6,911 nt of DNA from Microthrixaceae bacterium (GTDB taxonomy: Bacteria; Actinomycetota; Acidimicrobiia; Acidimicrobiales; Acidimicrobilacustridaceae): contig JAHFUU010000085.1 of assembly GCA_023264915.1 (NCBI GenBank), positions 1 through 6,911 on the forward strand, read 5' to 3'. Under the pieces are notes generated by a model. The model was not told the DNA's origin and did no database searches. It worked only from the letters and a program-made list of their open reading frames with translations. This document shows, piece by piece, positions 5,964 through 6,911 of the stretch; position 1 is the stretch's first letter, and every line of letters starts with the position of its first letter. The translations under genes were made by a program, and so were the position numbers.

Positions 5964-5984
5964 GGTCACCTGTTGCAGGTGACC
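5964..5984 (-). terminator. Perfect 9-bp hairpin spanning the LCP gene stop codon
   Basis: GGTCACCTG (5964-5972) and CAGGTGACC (5976-5984) form a perfect stem with a 3-nt loop; the LCP gene's TGA (5968-5966) is inside it. There is no following U-tract on the minus strand. It may be a U-less terminator of the LCP transcript, or an operator, since its arms share the GTGAC core with the dyad 14 bp further downstream. Confidence 0.38.
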
Positions 5985-6911
5985 CCGTCGGGTGGCTTCC
6001 CTGGCACCACCCCGACGAGGTTCTTCCCGCCAACGACAAGCTCAGTCGAGGAGGTGGTCGAAGACAGGGGCGGCTGGGTGCCCCTGGCGTTGGTCCGCCC
6101 CGCGGCCGCCGCGGGCTGGGTCGTTGCCGAGCCGGGCACCCTTGTCACCTCGTCCATCGGGCGAACCTCAGCGCTGGTGCCCGCGTAGTCCGCTCCCAGC
6201 GTGAGTACAAGGGTGAAGTCAGAGATGGCCCTGTCCTCGACCACGTCGGCCCCAGCGTTGAGCCGGCGGGCCACCTCGATCGCGATGCGGTGATAGCCGC
6301 TCGGATGCTTGATCGTCGTGCGCTTCTGCGGGGACTTCACCTCTGAGGTACCGGCGACCACGAAGCCCATCTCCTTGAGCGCCTTCTCGGTGGTGGCTGC
6401 GTCACCCGGCTTGCCACTGGCTCCGGTGACGGTCATCTTGATCGCCCATGTCGGCCAGGCGTCGGGGGTGAGACCCCTGAACACGTCAAGGATCGGGGTC
6501 GCCTCGTCACCAGCGAGCCGCACGACCGAGGCGCCGCCTGCTGTGTTGTAGGGGATGACCGGCAAGGACCAGCTGACCAGCTCGTCACTGGTCTTGGACG
6601 CGAAGCGGCGGCCGATGGCCGCCATGCGGTTGACGTCCATCGACTTGTCGACCTTGACGTTGGCCACGACCGCGTTCAGCAGTTCGTTGGTGCCCCGGAT
6701 GTCTGGTGAGAGCGCCTTGAGCCTCGCGACGTCGAACACCTGGCGCAGGAAGAACTGCTGGCGGTCGATGCGGCCGATGTCTCCGGTCACGTCATCCTTC
6801 CAGCCGGTCTTGTCGTCCTTGTACTGCAAGTGCCGGGCACGCGCGAACGCCAGCGCCTGCTCGCCGCCAAGGACCTGGCAACCCGCCTTGTCGACGCGCA
6901 GCCCAGAGTTG
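5966..6911 (-). CDS. LytR-CpsA-Psr (LCP) family cell-wall glycopolymer transferase with LytR_C domain, 5' end outside window
   Basis: 314 C-terminal residues are present and the frame stays open to the window edge, so the TTG at 6829 is not the true start. The visible end of the LCP catalytic domain includes GCQVLGGEQALAFARARH, whose arginines belong to the pyrophosphate/lipid-phosphate pocket, and DIGRIDRQQFFLRQVF, the family's DxxRxxRQQ signature. About 100 residues later a LytR C-terminal domain follows: MTVTGASGKPGDAATTEKAL, KEMGFVV, then TTIKHPSGYHRIAIEVARRL and a strand ending in LTLGADYAG. A low-complexity Ser/Thr/Ala/Pro tail of about 60 residues closes it. LCP enzymes are membrane-anchored with the catalytic domain outside the cytoplasm and attach arabinogalactan, teichoic acid or similar polymers to peptidoglycan; the anchor helix should lie upstream. 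It is co-directional with the kinase gene but separated by 179 bp containing two hairpins, so it is probably a separate transcript. Confidence 0.9.
   Translation of the reverse strand, partial: NSGLRVDKAGCQVLGGEQALAFARARHLQYKDDKTGWKDDVTGDIGRIDRQQFFLRQVFDVARLKALSPDIRGTNELLNAVVANVKVDKSMDVNRMAAIGRRFASKTSDELVSWSLPVIPYNTAGGASVVRLAGDEATPILDVFRGLTPDAWPTWAIKMTVTGASGKPGDAATTEKALKEMGFVVAGTSEVKSPQKRTTIKHPSGYHRIAIEVARRLNAGADVVEDRAISDFTLVLTLGADYAGTSAEVRPMDEVTRVPGSATTQPAAAAGRTNARGTQPPLSSTTSSTELVVGGKNLVGVVPGKPPDGVTCNR

Noticed and set aside
5842..6039. A 65-codon minus-strand frame across the LCP stop region
   Set aside because: It overlaps the real LCP C-terminus in another frame and is built from the inverted repeats; no motif or good start site.
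6829..6829. TTG at 6829 as the start of the LCP gene
   Set aside because: The frame continues upstream with strongly conserved LCP sequence (GCQVLGGEQALAFARARH), so the gene begins outside the window.
1..6911. CRISPR array, insertion sequence or transposase
   Set aside because: No regularly spaced repeat series and no transposase motifs or terminal inverted repeats of an IS were found on either strand.

Overview
The window is GC-rich DNA, with GTG and TTG starts, a leaderless-type promoter and a LytR-CpsA-Psr (LCP) cell-wall enzyme. Together these point to an actinobacterium; I cannot place it below phylum. It divides at a tRNA-Arg(CCG) gene (2134-2208, minus strand, CCA encoded) into an accessory-looking left part and a chromosomal-looking right part.

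Left part (1-2133, plus strand): the C-terminal portion of a MobF-type (TrwC/TraA-like) conjugative relaxase enters from outside the window. It keeps the Walker A motif but passes almost directly into the family's coiled C-terminal tail, so most of the helicase core is missing. It is probably a deletion relic. Next comes a two-gene unit: a 60-aa protein behind a leaderless-type promoter and, 5 bp later, a 173-aa nucleotidyltransferase-fold protein starting with TTG. This looks like a small toxin-antitoxin or defence-type pair. About 240 bp without a gene follow, rich in short direct and inverted repeats, ending exactly at the tRNA 3' end. Relic conjugation gene, accessory pair and tRNA 3' end facing them suggest that the left part is the end of an integrated element or its remnant. 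No integrase and no second att copy are visible, so this is inference.

Right part (2209-6911, all minus strand): in order of transcription there is an LCP-family gene (5' end outside the window), an ABC1/UbiB-family atypical kinase, and a GH15 glycoside hydrolase of the bacterial trehalase/glucoamylase type. Kinase and GH15 are 77 bp apart and probably co-transcribed. The 179-bp gap before the kinase holds two perfect 9-bp inverted repeats, one spanning the LCP stop codon and one next to a possible -10 box. A perfect GC hairpin also sits in the last GH15 codons; neither stop-codon hairpin has a U-tract.

I see no CRISPR array, transposase or prophage structural gene. The least ordinary items are the 60-aa/nucleotidyltransferase pair, the core-deleted relaxase, the repeat cluster against the tRNA end, and the paired dyads upstream of the kinase gene. 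Nothing here proves a wholly new system.
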